From the NCBI GenBank assembly GCA_001916965.1, contig MNTL01000049.1, positions 26,205-90,204 on the forward strand: 64,000 nt of DNA, written 5' to 3'. Source of the DNA: Roseburia sp. CAG:10041_57 (GTDB taxonomy: Bacteria > Bacillota > Clostridia > Lachnospirales > Lachnospiraceae). The notes beneath the pieces are model-generated. The model made no database searches. It was given only the letters and a program-made list of their open reading frames with translations, and had not been told where the DNA came from. Each line of letters begins with the position of its first letter. Position 1 is the first letter of the stretch. Shown here piece by piece: positions 33,156 through 41,148 of the stretch. Made by a program: the position numbers and the translations under genes.

Positions 33156-34712
33156 ATGGTAGCGACTTACAAGGTAAAAGATTCAACCGGGAAAACAGCA
33201 GGCTTCATTATTAATGACACATTTTATACGGATGATTACATTAAGAATAATATAAACTATGTTGATAATTTAGTATTAACTGAAAATGGAGTCATAAAGG
33301 CAACAAAAGAACTTCCTGAAGTAGATTACAGAACTTATGTAAATGAAAAAGAATACAGTAATATAATAAAAGATAACCCTTTTGTCAGGGATATACAGAA
33401 TGATTTAATGAAGTGGAAAAAAGACCCATCACATAAGGTCTTACAGTTAGAGGGGTCTAGGCAGATAGGGAAAACAACGGAATTAAAAAAATTTGCATAT
33501 AAGAATTATGAGTATGTTATAATGGTTGATTTAACAGCCGATACTTATAATTTTATAGATGTTATTAATAATGGGTGTAATCCTATAGAATTTGAAAAAT
33601 ACTGTAGGAGAGCATCATTACCACACTTTGTAGACAATAGTAATACGATATTGATTATAGATGAAATTCAGAGTAGCAGTATGGTTTATAATTCAATTCG
33701 TAAATTACATGATAGTATCAAATGTGACATTGTTGTAACAGGAAGTTACCTTGGAAGAATATTAGGAGACAAGAAATTTTTCCATCCAGCAGGCACAATT
33801 AGTTATGCACATATGTTTACATTGAGTTTTGCTGAATTTTGCAGGGTGTTTCAGTGTGAAGAATTGTTAAAGACCATAAATCTTTATGGGGAGGATACAG
33901 AAGCCAATTATGTCAAGCTTGAGGGATTATATAATATTTATTTAAAAATTGGTGGATATCCGGAGGTTATAAAGAAATATGTAGAAATGGGAGATATCAA
34001 TGAATGTTATGGAATCATTGATAAATTATTGGAAACGTTCAAGGATGAATCCAGAGCTTATTTTCATGAAGCAAGAGAGGTAGAGATTTTTGATAATGTA
34101 TATCGAGAAGCATTAAAACAGATGTGTAATCGAGAGGATAGTGATAGGAAGAACGTTTTAGAAACACTTACTACATTAGTAAAAAATAATACAAAGTTAA
34201 TTGTGAATAAGGGAGAAGTAGCCAATGCGGTTACATGGCTTAAATATGCAGGAATCTTGTCTACATGCAATTTAGCAGTAGATGGGGATATGAGAAACAT
34301 AAGTGAGAGTAGGAAGGCTTACTTTTCAGATTGTGGGATAGTATCTTATCTGGCAGATAAAAGTCTGATAAAGCAATCATCATTAACAGGTGTGATTACA
34401 GAAACTTTTGTATACAATGAATTGCATAGGCTGTTTAAAGTACCATATACAGATTTAAAGGTGATAGAAAGTGAAGTATGTTATTCAACGTATGGGAATT
34501 ATGAGTTGGACTTTATGTTAGCAGATAGGAATAAAACTGTATATGGGATAGAGGTAAAAACTAAAGATGGAGAACCAAAGTCACTAAAAGTATACATTGA
34601 TAAAAATTTTGTAGACCGTGGCATAGTAGTAAAGCCTACAAAAGGTGGACATGGGGATAAATTTGATACAATACCGATTTATACAGTAGGCTGCAGATTC
34701 CCGTATAATTAA
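33156..34712 (+). CDS. AAA-family ATPase with DUF4143 domain
   Basis: A 518-residue ATPase of the group with an AAA_14 core and a C-terminal DUF4143 nuclease-like domain. Walker A is EGSRQIGKTTE near residue 100 and Walker B TILIIDEIQ near 168, followed by VTGSYLGRIL. The C-terminal part has ETFVYNELHRLF, then ELDFMLAD and GIEVKT, a PD-(D/E)XK-like arrangement. About 75 residues precede the ATPase core. Members are widespread, multi-copy and of unknown function. Codons are clearly AT-richer than in the core genes, so recent transfer is likely. GGGAG precedes the ATG. Confidence 0.85.
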   Translation: MVATYKVKDSTGKTAGFIINDTFYTDDYIKNNINYVDNLVLTENGVIKATKELPEVDYRTYVNEKEYSNIIKDNPFVRDIQNDLMKWKKDPSHKVLQLEGSRQIGKTTELKKFAYKNYEYVIMVDLTADTYNFIDVINNGCNPIEFEKYCRRASLPHFVDNSNTILIIDEIQSSSMVYNSIRKLHDSIKCDIVVTGSYLGRILGDKKFFHPAGTISYAHMFTLSFAEFCRVFQCEELLKTINLYGEDTEANYVKLEGLYNIYLKIGGYPEVIKKYVEMGDINECYGIIDKLLETFKDESRAYFHEAREVEIFDNVYREALKQMCNREDSDRKNVLETLTTLVKNNTKLIVNKGEVANAVTWLKYAGILSTCNLAVDGDMRNISESRKAYFSDCGIVSYLADKSLIKQSSLTGVITETFVYNELHRLFKVPYTDLKVIESEVCYSTYGNYELDFMLADRNKTVYGIEVKTKDGEPKSLKVYIDKNFVDRGIVVKPTKGGHGDKFDTIPIYTVGCRFPYN

Positions 34713-34751
34713 TCAATGAGGATACCGTCAAAAATGATGTGATTAATCATG

Positions 34752-34785
34752 AAATGGGCACTTGTTTGTAAGTGCCCATTTTTAG
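34752..34785. terminator. Bidirectional terminator
   Basis: AAATGGGCACTT (34752-34763) and AAGTGCCCATTT (34770-34781) form a perfect 12-bp stem. It serves the ATPase gene and the convergent deacetylase gene. Confidence 0.9.
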
Positions 34786-34787
34786 AG

Positions 34788-35579
34788 TCAATTGTCTGAA
34801 ATCTGTCGCCCTTCGTGATTCATATGGTAATTGTCACGGTAGATCAGCTGTGACAAGGGGACGAAGGTATATCCTTTATCCTGTAAGGTAGTAATCAGGG
34901 TATCCAGGGCATCAGCCGTGAATTTGGCTCCATTATGGCAAAGAATAATAGATCCGTTACCAAGATGCTTGTGCTCTGTAACAGTTTTGATGATGGAATC
35001 AACACCATAGTCCTTCCAGTCAAGAGAGTCCACATCCCATTGAATCGTGTAATATCCGCATTTTTTGGCTGTTTTTACAACAGCATTATCATAATCCCCA
35101 TAAGGAGGGCGGAACAGGAACATTTCATACCCTGTCAGGTTTTTGACTTTTTCGTGGACTTTCATCAATTCGGTTTCTTTTTCACTGTCGGCGAGCTGGC
35201 TCATATTCTTGTGATTCTCACTGTGGTTTCCAAGGTCGTGTCCTTCAGCCAGAATCATTTTCACATCATCAGGGTAATGTTCTACCCATCCACCCGTCAT
35301 AAAGAAGGTTACTTTGACATTATGTTTCTTGAGAATCTCCATGATCTTCTGGGTATCTTCATTGCCCCAGGCTGCATCAAAAGTCAGAGCTATTTTGGGT
35401 TCCTGAGTTTCCACACAATAGATGGGCAATTCTCTGTCTCCGACAGTGGAGCTTGTAGGGATACTCTGTCGGATTCCCACAAGTCCGGTCAGGACGAGAA
35501 GTGCAGCAGCCATCGTGATGACTTTACCACTAATTTTTTTCTCACGAATCGTATCTATGATATCATTCCATTTTAACAT
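34788..35579 (-). CDS. Membrane-anchored polysaccharide deacetylase (PdaB-like)
   Basis: A 263-residue carbohydrate esterase family 4 protein with an N-terminal membrane anchor (VITMAAALLVLTGLVGIRQ). NodB motifs are present: ALTFDAAWGN (catalytic and metal Asp region, with Ala where many have DDG), GHDLGNHSENH (metal His pair), LFRPPYGDYD and ILCHNGA. Such enzymes N-deacetylate peptidoglycan or act during spore cortex formation, as PdaB does in Bacillus. A degenerate second copy lies at 32636-32880. The gene is monocistronic, convergent with the AAA gene. Confidence 0.9.
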   Translation of the reverse strand: MLKWNDIIDTIREKKISGKVITMAAALLVLTGLVGIRQSIPTSSTVGDRELPIYCVETQEPKIALTFDAAWGNEDTQKIMEILKKHNVKVTFFMTGGWVEHYPDDVKMILAEGHDLGNHSENHKNMSQLADSEKETELMKVHEKVKNLTGYEMFLFRPPYGDYDNAVVKTAKKCGYYTIQWDVDSLDWKDYGVDSIIKTVTEHKHLGNGSIILCHNGAKFTADALDTLITTLQDKGYTFVPLSQLIYRDNYHMNHEGRQISDN

Positions 35580-35690
35580 AGGCTACCTGTAGTATATTTT
35601 TGATATCATTATATTAGGCTGCTGTGGAATTTATGTATAGCTTGATATTTTACATGAATTTACATATAATAAATATGAAATGACATTATT

Positions 35691-35708
35691 TTATCATAAT
35701 TATGATAA
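35691..35708. promoter_or_regulatory. Palindromic operator before the antitoxin gene
   Basis: TTATCATAATTATGATAA is a perfect 18-base palindrome ending inside the AAGGAGG ribosome site (35707-35713). Phd/YefM antitoxins bind such palindromes to repress their own operon. Confidence 0.6.
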
Positions 35709-35719
35709 GGAGGCGGCAT

Positions 35720-35935
35720 ATGATACAAATTAGACCAGTATCTGATTTAAGAAATAAATTTACAGAAATAGAAAGTACAGTAAAGGCAGGTTCACCAGTT
35801 TATTTGACAAAGAATGGATATGGATCGATGGTAGTAATGAGTATTGAAACATATTCAAGACTTACAGAGTCAGCAGAAGATGCATTGGATATAGCAGATA
35901 AAGTTGCAGAAGAAACTAAAAACCATACGCATTAG
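35720..35935 (+). CDS. Phd/YefM-family antitoxin, apparently orphan
   Basis: A 71-residue antitoxin. The N-terminal DNA-binding fold is recognised by IRPVSDLRNKFTEIE, the KAGSPVYLTKNGYGSMVVMS stretch and the helical tail ETYSRLTESAEDALDIAD. ATG 35720 follows AAGGAGG by six bases; the ATG at 35702 lies within the operator and is rejected. No RelE/Doc-type toxin follows, and a terminator starts at the end of the gene. The toxin has therefore been lost, or the antitoxin acts elsewhere. Confidence 0.85.
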   Translation: MIQIRPVSDLRNKFTEIESTVKAGSPVYLTKNGYGSMVVMSIETYSRLTESAEDALDIADKVAEETKNHTH

Positions 35936-35968
35936 ACAGTAAATTTATTCTATGTGTGTGGTTTTTAG
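35919..35968 (+). terminator. Terminator overlapping the antitoxin gene end
   Basis: AAAAACCATACGCAT (35919-35933) pairs through G-T wobbles with ATGTGTGTGGTTTTT (35952-35966). The left arm is coding sequence. Confidence 0.6.
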
Positions 35969-36046
35969 TTATTTCATATATGTATAGACACTTTATCGGT
36001 TCTTGACAGGGATTTTAGAATACGGTTAAGGGTAAAAAAATAAGAT

Positions 36047-36095
36047 AAACAGTATATAACAGTTGACAACATATCTACACTGTTATATACTGTTT
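36047..36095 (+). promoter_or_regulatory. Promoter and long inverted-repeat operator of the gntR-ABC operon
   Basis: AAACAGTATATAACAGT (36047-36063) is repeated inverted as ACTGTTATATACTGTTT (36079-36095), 17 of 17 bases matching with a 15-base spacer. TTGACA (36063-36068) and TATACT (36086-36091) with 17 bases between them lie across it, the -10 box being inside the right arm. Autorepression by the downstream GntR protein is the obvious reading. Confidence 0.8.
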
Positions 36096-36138
36096 ATTGT
36101 TTGAAGGACTACATAACGAGAAATGGAGATAAGTATAG

Positions 36139-36510
36139 ATGCATCTGATTATCAACAACTCATCCATGCAGCCGATTTATGAACAAATTGTAGGGCAGAT
36201 CAAGGAGAAGATCCAGCATGGAGAATTACAACAGGAGGAAGCACTTCCTTCGGTGCGCACACTTTCCAGGGAGCTTAGAATCAGTGCTTTGACTGTAAAG
36301 AAAGCATATGATGCCTTAGAACAGGAAGGATTTATTGTTACTGTGCATGGAAAAGGCAGTTTCGTTGCGGCAATCAACAAGAATGTTGCACTGGAAGAAC
36401 AGCGAAGAGAAGTGGAAGCGGCTTTTGAGGAAGCCATCAGGAAGGCGAGAAGCTGTGGCATGACGAAGGAAGAAATCAGTCAATTATTGGATATTATGAT
36501 GGAGGATTAG
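36139..36510 (+). CDS. GntR-family regulator, YtrA subfamily
   Basis: A 123-residue protein consisting of a GntR winged helix (QPIYEQIVGQIKEKIQHGEL, ALPSVRTLSRELRISALTVK, GKGSFVA) and a short helical dimerisation tail. This is the small YtrA layout. Such regulators repress adjacent ABC transporter genes in Firmicutes and respond to cell-envelope stress in known cases. The ATPase and permease genes follow at once. The 17-base inverted repeat over its promoter is the likely target. Confidence 0.92.
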   Translation: MHLIINNSSMQPIYEQIVGQIKEKIQHGELQQEEALPSVRTLSRELRISALTVKKAYDALEQEGFIVTVHGKGSFVAAINKNVALEEQRREVEAAFEEAIRKARSCGMTKEEISQLLDIMMED

Positions 36511-36514
36511 AACA

Positions 36515-37378
36515 TTGGTAGAGAAGAAGTTAATCCAGTTGCAGGATGTGATCAAGAGTTATCCGCAATTTAAGCTGCATTGTTCGATGGAATTAAAGGA
36601 AGGATATATTACAGGTCTGATAGGTCTAAATGGCGCAGGCAAGAGTACGACTTTTAAGACAATACTGGGGCTGATTACACCTGATAGCGGAGTAGTTACC
36701 GTATTTGGACGTGAACCAGGGCAGCTTACGCAACAAGACAGAGAGAATATGGGCGTCGTACTGGCAGATTCTGGATTCAGTGGCTGGCTTACTGTAGCAG
36801 ATATCCTGGCAATTCAGGTTGCTATGTATCATCATTTTGATCAAAATAGTTTTAAAGAGAAGTGTGAACAGTTCCGGATTCCCCTCAATAAACAAATTAA
36901 GGAATTTTCCACGGGAATGAGAGCAAAGCTAAAGCTTCTGGTCGCACTGTCCCATGATGCAAAGCTGCTGATACTGGATGAGCCTACAGCAGGGCTTGAT
37001 GTGGTTGCCAGAGATGAACTGCTGGATATGCTGCGTGATTATATGGAGACGCCTGATCGGGGAATTCTCATCAGCTCCCATATCGCAGAGGATTTGGAAG
37101 GCTTGTGTGATGATATCTATATGCTGGAACAAGGCGAAGTGATTCTCCATGAGGATACGGATGTGCTTTTGCATGAATATGGCATACTCAAGGTGACAGA
37201 GGAGCAATATGCTGATATGGATAAGAGCTATATTGTACGGCAGAAGAAAGAGGTCTGGGGATGGCAGCTTCTGACTGATCAGAAGCAGTACTATCAGGAG
37301 AATGCCAGAGATCTTGCGATTGAAAAAGGCGGCATTGATGAGGTGATTCTGATGCTGACGAAGGGAGAGCAATTATGA
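36515..37378 (+). CDS. ABC transporter ATP-binding protein
   Basis: A 287-residue ATPase with Walker A GLNGAGKST near residue 40, a variant signature FSTGMRAKLKLLVALS near 133, Walker B LLILDEPTAGLD and the H-loop ISSHIAEDLEG. The TGM-type signature is common in ABC-2 exporters of the Ytr/Bce-like sort. The start is TTG 36515 with GGAGG nine bases upstream. It is followed by a membrane partner with a four-base overlap. The transported substrate is unknown. Confidence 0.9.
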   Translation: MVEKKLIQLQDVIKSYPQFKLHCSMELKEGYITGLIGLNGAGKSTTFKTILGLITPDSGVVTVFGREPGQLTQQDRENMGVVLADSGFSGWLTVADILAIQVAMYHHFDQNSFKEKCEQFRIPLNKQIKEFSTGMRAKLKLLVALSHDAKLLILDEPTAGLDVVARDELLDMLRDYMETPDRGILISSHIAEDLEGLCDDIYMLEQGEVILHEDTDVLLHEYGILKVTEEQYADMDKSYIVRQKKEVWGWQLLTDQKQYYQENARDLAIEKGGIDEVILMLTKGEQL

Positions 37379-38004
37379 GGGGATTATTGATCAAGGATTA
37401 CAGATTGTTATGGAATCAGCGCAGAACGCTTGGGATTATGATGTTAATCTGGGCGATTGTGGTATTCACCAATACCAATCCTGCCTTTGCAGTAAGTTAT
37501 CTAATATTCAGCTGTAGCATTCTGGCAATTAACACTGTCAGTTACGATCAGCATGAGAATGGAATTATTTTCCTGTTGTCACTTCCAATCAGCAGGAAAC
37601 AGTATGTGCAGGAGAAGTATCTGCTTTTACTGATTAACTTAATGGCAGCAGTATTGATTTCTGTGCTGTTTATATGGCTTCCCGGAAATATTGAGGGAAT
37701 TGAAGTGATGTTTCTGATCGGTGTAGTAGTCCTGGTAATATCAGTGATGCTGCCGGTTTCACTGATATTTGGTGCGGAGAAGGGCAGGCTGGTAATTATA
37801 GCATTTGGTGCGGTGATCTGTATTGTTGGTGTCTGGAGTGAGAAGCTGGCGCAAATGACAGGAATTGATATAGACCATATGCTGGATGTCTTTTTCTCAC
37901 AGAAAGCAATGTATCTGAATCTGGAATGTATACTTGTGTGTATCTGCGCGTTGGTAATCTCCTATGGAATCGCCAGCACACACATGGTCAGAAAAGAGTA
38001 TTAA
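37375..38004 (+). CDS. ABC-2 type membrane permease
   Basis: A 209-residue hydrophobic protein with about six membrane spans (for example RTLGIMMLIWAIVVF, YLLLLINLMAAVLISVLFIW, VMFLIGVVVLVISVMLPVSLI). The early polar stretch LIKDYRLLWNQRR is typical of ABC-2 permeases, as is LPISRKQYVQEKYLL. The ATGA overlap with the ATPase gene shows coupling. It is the membrane partner of the GntR-controlled transporter. Confidence 0.88.
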   Translation: MRGLLIKDYRLLWNQRRTLGIMMLIWAIVVFTNTNPAFAVSYLIFSCSILAINTVSYDQHENGIIFLLSLPISRKQYVQEKYLLLLINLMAAVLISVLFIWLPGNIEGIEVMFLIGVVVLVISVMLPVSLIFGAEKGRLVIIAFGAVICIVGVWSEKLAQMTGIDIDHMLDVFFSQKAMYLNLECILVCICALVISYGIASTHMVRKEY

Positions 38005-38012
38005 AAAACATA

Positions 38013-38041
38013 TTGAAAACCTTTATTTTAATGGTTATGAT
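38013..38041 (+). promoter_or_regulatory. Promoter of the cysteine-cluster protein gene
   Basis: TTGAAA (38013-38018), 17 bases, TATGAT (38036-38041). Confidence 0.55.
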
Positions 38042-38076
38042 AGAAATATTGAATATTCAAATAAAGGAGTTTCCGA

Positions 38077-38751
38077 ATGTTAAGAGAATGTAATCTGGAT
38101 GAAATATCTGATGGAAAAAAATACAGTATCAATGATATGGTGAAGGCTGACTGCGATGATTGCAAAGGGTGCAGTGCCTGTTGTCACGGCATGGGAAGCT
38201 CCATTGTGCTTGATCCGCTTGACGTGCATCGTCTGATGAGCCATTTCCAGACCAGATTCGAGGTACTGCTGGAGGATAAGATAGAGCTGAATATTGTAGA
38301 TGGAGTGATTCTGCCCAATCTCAAGATGAACACACAGGCAGAAGGAGAACCCTGCGTATTCCTGGATGCGGAGGGCAGATGCAGCATTCATGAGGACAGA
38401 CCGGGAATTTGCCGTATTTTCCCATTAGGCAGAGTCTATGAGGATAACAGTTTTTCCTATATTTTACAGATACATGAATGTCAGAAGGAGAATCGTTCCA
38501 AGGTAAAAGTCAGCAAGTGGATTGATACGCCGGATTTGAAGAAGAATCAGCAGTTTATCACTGACTGGCACTATTTCCTGAAAGCAGTGCAGGCTAGGCT
38601 TGCAGCCAGTGGAGAGGAAGAGTTGATTAAGCGCATTGCCATGCAGATCCTGCAATATTTCTACATAGAGCCGTATCATACAGACAGCGATTTCTATGAG
38701 CAGTTTGATAAGAGACTGATTCAGATGAAGAAATTAGCAGGGATAGATTAA
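38077..38751 (+). CDS. YkgJ-family cysteine-cluster protein
   Basis: A 224-residue protein with the CxxCxxCCxxM-type cluster (CDDCKGCSACCHGMG) near residue 26, then CVFLDAEGRCSIHEDRPGIC, the usual YkgJ/UPF0153 arrangement of about eight cysteines thought to bind zinc or iron-sulfur. No enzymatic role is established. It has its own promoter, AAAGGAG before the ATG, and no operon partner; the next unit starts with a T-box leader. Confidence 0.88.
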   Translation: MLRECNLDEISDGKKYSINDMVKADCDDCKGCSACCHGMGSSIVLDPLDVHRLMSHFQTRFEVLLEDKIELNIVDGVILPNLKMNTQAEGEPCVFLDAEGRCSIHEDRPGICRIFPLGRVYEDNSFSYILQIHECQKENRSKVKVSKWIDTPDLKKNQQFITDWHYFLKAVQARLAASGEEELIKRIAMQILQYFYIEPYHTDSDFYEQFDKRLIQMKKLAGID

Positions 38752-38773
38752 AGAGAAGAGGTTCAACTCACCC

Positions 38774-39049
38774 TTGACGTTAATGCTTTTTAATGCTATG
38801 CTTGAACAAGATAAACCGTTGAATGAGAGTAGTAGTTATCCGAAGATTTGCAGAGAGCCATGCATAAGCTGCAAGCATGGTATTTTGGAGGATAAGGAAT
38901 GGACTCATGAGGGCAATCCAAACACAGCAGAGACTGTCAGTAGGCATTGACGGAAGCCTTACCGTTATGAAGGAAGCATATGATGGTATGTATACAAGGT
39001 GGCTATAAGACATTGCGGCTCTTATCCTGTATGGGATAAGAGCCTTTTT
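38774..39049 (+). ncRNA. T-box leader (tryptophan) of trpS with its promoter
   Basis: The promoter is TTGACG (38774-38779), 17 bases, TATGCT (38797-38802). The leader carries AGTAG followed by GGATAAGGAA-TGG-A, where TGG at 38900-38902 is the likely tryptophan specifier codon. The T-box reads AAGGTGGCT (38996-39004), with UGGC complementary to the GCCA end of tRNA(Trp). GCGG lies further downstream than in the canonical sequence. The terminator is GGCTCTTATCC/GGATAAGAGCC plus five T (39017-39049). Uncharged tRNA(Trp) would prevent termination. Confidence 0.85.
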
Positions 39050-39073
39050 AGTTATTTAAGGAGGCATATTGAA

Positions 39074-40159
39074 ATGGGGAAAATTATTTTAACAGGTGAC
39101 AGACCAACGGGAAGACTGCACGTAGGACATTATGCAGGATCTTTAAAGCGAAGAGTGGAGCTGCAGAATTCTGGACAGTATGATAAGACCTTTATCATGA
39201 TTGCGGATGCACAGGCACTGACAGACAATGCAGATAACCCTGAGAAAGTCAGACAGAACATAATTGAAGTAGCGCTTGATTACCTGGCATGCGGCCTTGA
39301 TCCAGAGAAGGCAACTTTATTTATCCAGTCACAGATCTCGGAATTATGTGAACTGACATTTTATTATATGGATCTTGTTACAGTATCCAGATTACAGAGA
39401 AATCCGACTGTAAAATCAGAAATCCAGATGCGTAACTTTGAAACCAGCATTCCTGTAGGCTTCTTTACCTATCCTATCAGCCAGGCAGCAGATATTACTG
39501 CATTCAAGGCTACTACAGTCCCTGTAGGTGAAGACCAGCTGCCTATGATTGAGCAGACAAAAGAAATCGTACACAAGTTCAATTCTGTATATGCACCTGT
39601 ACTGGTGGAGCCGGAAGTGCTTCTGCCGGATAATAAGGCATGTATGAGACTGCCCGGCATTGATGGCAAGGCTAAGATGAGCAAGTCCCTTGGCAACTGT
39701 ATCTATCTTTCTGATACCGCAGATGAAGTAAGAACCAAGGTTATGAGCATGTATACGGACCCTGAGCATTTGCAGGTAAGTGATCCCGGACATATCGAGG
39801 GCAATACAGTATTCACTTATCTGGATGCATTCAGCAGACCAGAGCATTTCGAGAGATATCTGCCTGATTATGCGAACCTGGATGAATTAAAGGCACATTA
39901 TCAGAGAGGTGGACTTGGTGATGTGAAAGTGAAAAAATTCCTCAATAATGTATTACAGGAAGAATTGGAGCCGATCCGTAACAGAAGAGCAGAGTTTGCC
40001 AAGGATATCCCGGAGATCTATAATATCCTCAAGAAGGGCAGCGATGCTGCAAGAGAAGTGGCAGCACAGACACTTTCTGAAGTAAAGAGCGCTATGAAGA
40101 TCAATTACTTCGAGGATATGGATCTGATCAAGGCACAGAGTGAGAAATATGCGAAGTAA
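39074..40159 (+). CDS. trpS: Tryptophanyl-tRNA synthetase
   Basis: A 361-residue class I synthetase that charges tRNA(Trp). The HIGH-like motif is in PTGRLHVGHYAGSL near the N-terminus and the KMSKS loop in AKMSKSLGN near residue 199. AAGGAGG lies nine bases before ATG 39074. An in-frame extension from 38999 runs through the T-box terminator and is rejected. It is expressed under control of the tryptophan T-box leader upstream, and a terminator follows at 40180. Confidence 0.96.
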   Translation: MGKIILTGDRPTGRLHVGHYAGSLKRRVELQNSGQYDKTFIMIADAQALTDNADNPEKVRQNIIEVALDYLACGLDPEKATLFIQSQISELCELTFYYMDLVTVSRLQRNPTVKSEIQMRNFETSIPVGFFTYPISQAADITAFKATTVPVGEDQLPMIEQTKEIVHKFNSVYAPVLVEPEVLLPDNKACMRLPGIDGKAKMSKSLGNCIYLSDTADEVRTKVMSMYTDPEHLQVSDPGHIEGNTVFTYLDAFSRPEHFERYLPDYANLDELKAHYQRGGLGDVKVKKFLNNVLQEELEPIRNRRAEFAKDIPEIYNILKKGSDAAREVAAQTLSEVKSAMKINYFEDMDLIKAQSEKYAK

Positions 40160-40179
40160 AATATAGAATATACTTACAG

Positions 40180-40218
40180 AAGACACAGGCTGATTGATTC
40201 ATACAGTCTGTGTCTTTT
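40180..40218 (+). terminator. Rho-independent terminator of trpS
   Basis: AAGACACAG (40180-40188) pairs with CTGTGTCTT (40208-40216), followed by T. Confidence 0.75.
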
Positions 40219-40230
40219 AGCGTAAGAATC

Positions 40231-40259
40231 TTGAAATAAATACCCGGATATATTATACT
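40231..40259 (+). promoter_or_regulatory. Promoter of the acyltransferase/glycosyltransferase locus
   Basis: TTGAAA (40231-40236), 17 bases, TATACT (40254-40259), about 90 bases before the first gene. Confidence 0.6.
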
Positions 40260-40347
40260 ACATAGTGCGTATGAAGTGGTTTACCATAACCATTCGGATC
40301 AGGTACGATGAGAACGGGGAAAGTTATCGCAGGAAAAAGGCGGTAAT

Positions 40348-41148
40348 GTGGGAGAAGTAAGTGTGAAGACGAAGCAGGTCATATATTATCACGATGAATT
40401 GACGGATGAGTTTTCGACAGCACAGATCAAGGCAAGGAAGATTGATGAGAATTATTGTTATGATAATAATACATTAGCCGGGAAGGCTGCTCATGTATTC
40501 TGGTATCGCATCCTTGCAAGACCTCTTGCGTGGGTTTATCTGAAAGTGGCATATCGTCATAAGATTGTGAATAAGCAGGCTTTGAAGAAAGAGAAGGGAC
40601 ACGGTTTCTTTTTATATGGAAATCATACACATCCAGTTGCAGATGCCTTCATGCCTAGCATGGTAAGTTATCCGATGGACACCTATGTGATTGTTCATCC
40701 CAATAATGTATCTATGCCTGTGCTGGGGCGGGTGACTCCCAGTCTTGGAGCCATACCTTTGCCGGATGATATCGGGGCTGCGAAGAATTTTGTCAAAGTA
40801 GTCAAGGCAAGGATTGCAGAGGGAAAGTGCGTAGCAATTTACCCGGAAGCACATATATGGCCGTATTATACGGGAATCAGACCTTTCCCGGATACCTCAT
40901 TTCGATATCCGGTTCAATGTGGTGCGCCTGTATATTGTTTTACAGACACGTATCAGAAACGAAGATTCAGTTCCAGACCCAGAATCGTAACCTATGTAGA
41001 TGGACCTTTTTATCCTGATGCACACAGGCCTGCCAAAGAACAGAAGGAGCAGCTGCGTCAGGAAGTGTATGCAACGATGAAGCTGCGCAGTGAAAATAAC
41101 AGCGTAGAGCGAATAAAATATATCAAATCAGGGGAAACAAATGATTAA
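40348..41148 (+). CDS. PlsC-like lysophospholipid acyltransferase
   Basis: A 266-residue protein of the glycerol-phosphate acyltransferase superfamily. The active-site block is GNHTHPVADAF, where the spacing from the first His to Asp is one longer than the usual NHX4D. The second block, YPEAHIWPYY, corresponds to the EGTR-like motif. These enzymes move acyl groups onto lipid or other acceptors at the membrane. GTG 40348 has AAAGG seven bases upstream; GTG 40363 is an alternative. It overlaps the next glycosyltransferase gene by 8 bases. The acceptor is unknown. Confidence 0.82.
   Translation: MGEVSVKTKQVIYYHDELTDEFSTAQIKARKIDENYCYDNNTLAGKAAHVFWYRILARPLAWVYLKVAYRHKIVNKQALKKEKGHGFFLYGNHTHPVADAFMPSMVSYPMDTYVIVHPNNVSMPVLGRVTPSLGAIPLPDDIGAAKNFVKVVKARIAEGKCVAIYPEAHIWPYYTGIRPFPDTSFRYPVQCGAPVYCFTDTYQKRRFSSRPRIVTYVDGPFYPDAHRPAKEQKEQLRQEVYATMKLRSENNSVERIKYIKSGETND

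Noticed and set aside
34935..35576. 213-aa plus-strand frame opposite the deacetylase gene
   Set aside because: It is the exact antisense of a well-supported NodB-domain gene, has no ribosome site and no recognisable motif.
38999..39073. 25-residue N-terminal extension of TrpRS
   Set aside because: It would translate the T-box terminator stem; AAGGAGG and the family N-terminus place the start at 39074.
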